From G963704535 sp963704535 (GTDB taxonomy: Bacteria > Chloroflexota > Chloroflexia > Chloroflexales > Roseiflexaceae): a stretch of 64,000 bases of DNA. The notes beneath the pieces were generated by a model. It made no database searches. It was not told the origin of the DNA and was given only the letters and a program-made list of their open reading frames with translations. Where the stretch lies: the NCBI GenBank assembly GCA_963704535.1, contig OY969916.1, forward strand, positions 3,720,001 through 3,784,000, written 5' to 3'. The translations under genes were made by a program, and so were the position numbers. This document shows, piece by piece, positions 62,687-64,000 of the stretch (position 1 is the stretch's first letter; each line of letters opens with the position of its first letter).

Positions 62687-63736
62687 ATGCAGTACTCCAT
62701 CCTCGGTTCTACCGGTATCAGCGTGTCCCGGATCGCGCTCGGCACTGCCACCTTCGGAGTCGCACCGACTGCGGAGCACACCGATCGGCTCGTCGGCGAA
62801 GCGCTCGACCTTGGCATCAACTTCGTTGACACCGCCGACGTATACGGAAATATGCCAGTCTTCGACCGGCCAGGTGCTCCTGCCGCCGCCAACAGGGAAC
62901 CCGCCGAGCAGCTCATTGGTCGAGCACTCCGAGGTCGCCGCGACGAGGTGGTGATCGCCACCAAGTCCAACGGGATCGTCGGGCATGGCGTCAATGACCG
63001 CGGCCTATCGCGCAGGCATATCATTCGCCAGGTCGAGACGAGCCTACGTCGCCTAGAGACGGACTATATCGACCTCTACTACGCCCACGACCCTGACCCG
63101 CACACACCGCTGGAGCAGACCCTCGCGGCGTACGACGACCTTATTCGGCAGGGCAAGATCCGGTACGTCGGCCTGTCCAACCACCCCGCCTGGCTGGTTA
63201 CTCGCGCTCTGTGGATCGCGGACGATCGTCGTCTGAACGCGCCCGTCGCCGTGCAGGTAAAGTACAACCTCATCGACCGGGCCGCTGAACGCGAACTCGC
63301 GCCCGCCTGCGAGCAGTTCGGGCTGTCCATCGTCCCCTACGCGCCGCTGCATGGCGGCTTGCTCGCCAGTCTTGAAGTTCTCGACCGGGACGTCGTCGGC
63401 GATCAACGATTCCAGGGTTCCGGGTTCCCCGAGTCCGAAATCGCCATTGCCCGCGAGGTCGAGCGACTCAGCCGTGCATGGGGACTGCAGCCATATCAGG
63501 TCTCGCTCGCCTGGTTGCTGTCGCGCCCGGCAGTCGCATCAGTCATCGTCGGAGCCGAGACCCCGGACGAGCTGCGCGCTAACGCGACAGCGACCGACGT
63601 CCAGCTTGAAACGGCGCAACTCGACGCGCTTACTGCGCTAGCCAGCGAACCTGCAGCCTTTTATCACCGCGCCGGCGACGGACCGGAACGACCGCCCGCA
63701 ACAGCCGACCCAGCCGACCCTGACGCGACCGACTGA
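62687..63736 (+). CDS. Aldo/keto reductase, probable integron cassette 2
   Basis: 349 residues; ATG 62687 preceded by AAGGAAG (an upstream ATG at 62639 lacks a site). The start is 'MQYSILGSTGISVSRIALGT'. The catalytic tetrad is visible: Asp and Tyr in 'INFVDTADVYGN', Lys in 'VIATKSNG', His in 'DLYYAHDPDPHTPLEQTL'. The NADPH-binding end reads 'YQVSLAWLLSRPAVASVIVG'. The C-terminus is Pro/Ala/Asp-rich. It starts 70 bp after the GTTAGGC of the attC-like site and is followed by GCCTAAC at 63850, framing it as a cassette. Substrate unknown. Confidence 0.85.
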   Translation: MQYSILGSTGISVSRIALGTATFGVAPTAEHTDRLVGEALDLGINFVDTADVYGNMPVFDRPGAPAAANREPAEQLIGRALRGRRDEVVIATKSNGIVGHGVNDRGLSRRHIIRQVETSLRRLETDYIDLYYAHDPDPHTPLEQTLAAYDDLIRQGKIRYVGLSNHPAWLVTRALWIADDRRLNAPVAVQVKYNLIDRAAERELAPACEQFGLSIVPYAPLHGGLLASLEVLDRDVVGDQRFQGSGFPESEIAIAREVERLSRAWGLQPYQVSLAWLLSRPAVASVIVGAETPDELRANATATDVQLETAQLDALTALASEPAAFYHRAGDGPERPPATADPADPDATD

Positions 63737-63773
63737 GCTACTCGACCTCACTAGCAGTGGAGGAGACGGAGAC

Positions 63774-63869
63774 ATGAGAACGGCTGTTGCATGGAGAGCA
63801 GGTCAGGCAGCGCGGCGGCGTTCAAAGTGTGCAATATGCGGCCACACCCGCCTAACAAGCGCATCCTGA
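63774..63869 (+). CDS. Possible 31-residue peptide with CxxCGH motif
   Basis: ATG 63774, GGAGG 10 bp upstream, 31 codons ending at TGA 63867. It holds 'KCAICGH', a zinc-ribbon-like half. It runs through the attC-like start at 63850, so it may be an artefact of cassette-end sequence. Low confidence. Confidence 0.25.
   Translation: MRTAVAWRAGQAARRRSKCAICGHTRLTSAS
63850..63869 (+). other. Left end of a second attC-like site, truncated
   Basis: GCCTAACAAGCGCATCC begins like the R''/L'' half of many attC sites. No GTTRRRY partner is found in the 130 bases left in the window, and an unrelated coding frame begins a few bases on, so the site looks cut off. Confidence 0.4.
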
Positions 63870-63876
63870 GAAACCC

Positions 63877-64000
63877 CTAGCTTGGTACGGGTTCGGTTGC
63901 ACCGGCTGGTTGCTTCGTGGCGGCAGGTGTGAGGGTATAGCCCAGCTTCTCTGCTCGGCGCGTCAACTGGCGCAGCTCGCGCTCCTGACGTTTCTGCTCA
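63877..64000 (-). CDS. C-terminal end of an unidentified gene, perhaps a transposase (partial)
   Basis: About 40 residues on the minus strand, 'EQKRQERELRQLTRRAEKLG' then 'YTLTPAATKQP', ending TAG at 63877. The basic coiled end with 'RRAEKLGYTL.P' resembles tails of some IS transposases. Only the tail is in the window, so the identity is uncertain. If it is an IS, it may have cut the second attC site. Confidence 0.35.
   Translation of the reverse strand, partial: EQKRQERELRQLTRRAEKLGYTLTPAATKQPAGATEPVPS

Overview
The window is high-GC, gene-dense bacterial chromosome. It most likely comes from a filamentous Chloroflexota of the Roseiflexus/Kouleothrix type. This is inferred from DUF2298 ('Chlor_Arch_YYY') membrane proteins, RsbR-type STAS proteins, BTAD/AAA/TPR regulators and very dense heptanucleotide repeats; no rRNA or other marker confirms it. 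No rRNA, tRNA, CRISPR array or prophage is visible.

Layout. 1-3.7 kb: end of a BTAD regulator, a UDG-like protein, a molybdopterin-fold lipoprotein paired with a membrane STAS protein, and a divergent XRE-cupin regulator. 3.8-11.1 kb: a sigma70-type promoter, a 74-bp tandem repeat and a complete IS4-family element, then a cyclase plus four-subunit molybdenum hydroxylase plus EthD operon. 11.4-15 kb: an LPxTG-like cupredoxin, then a glycosyltransferase and a STAS protein on the minus strand. 15.1-25.3 kb: a SWIM / DUF5691 / MoxR-AAA / DUF5682 / VWA cluster with TVP38, App1-phosphatase and mini-DUF4058 genes interspersed. 25.4-27 kb: ung and a GNAT. 27.3-38.9 kb: two minus-strand DUF2298 genes, one of them a 2923-residue fusion. 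39-50.4 kb: housekeeping genes (cmk, plsC, PH-domain protein, secreted protein, tilS, hpt, ftsH, yebC, ruvC). 50.5-57.3 kb: MFS transporter, orphan sugar-binding lipoprotein and a 1270-residue regulator. 57.7-60.5 kb: c-di-AMP-receptor-like protein, GT4 and a four-carbon acid sugar kinase. 60.5-64 kb: an integron-like module with an IntI-type integrase (internal amber codon), divergent cassettes and attC-like sites.

The outstanding feature is repetitive. Arrays of 7-bp (some 8-bp) units lie between and inside genes, usually as two inverted arrays around a short spacer, so each can fold as a long hairpin. Inside genes they are open in frame and encode 7-residue peptide repeats. A second family of about 70-95 bp G-rich palindromic elements with terminal inverted repeats looks MITE-like and in places supplies stop codons of the preceding gene.

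Several conserved genes carry single-base frameshifts (ftsH twice, Mo subunit, App1, MFS, BTAD regulator, sugar kinase). Two in ftsH suggest sequence error rather than biology, so these genes are annotated as intact in intent with the shift located.
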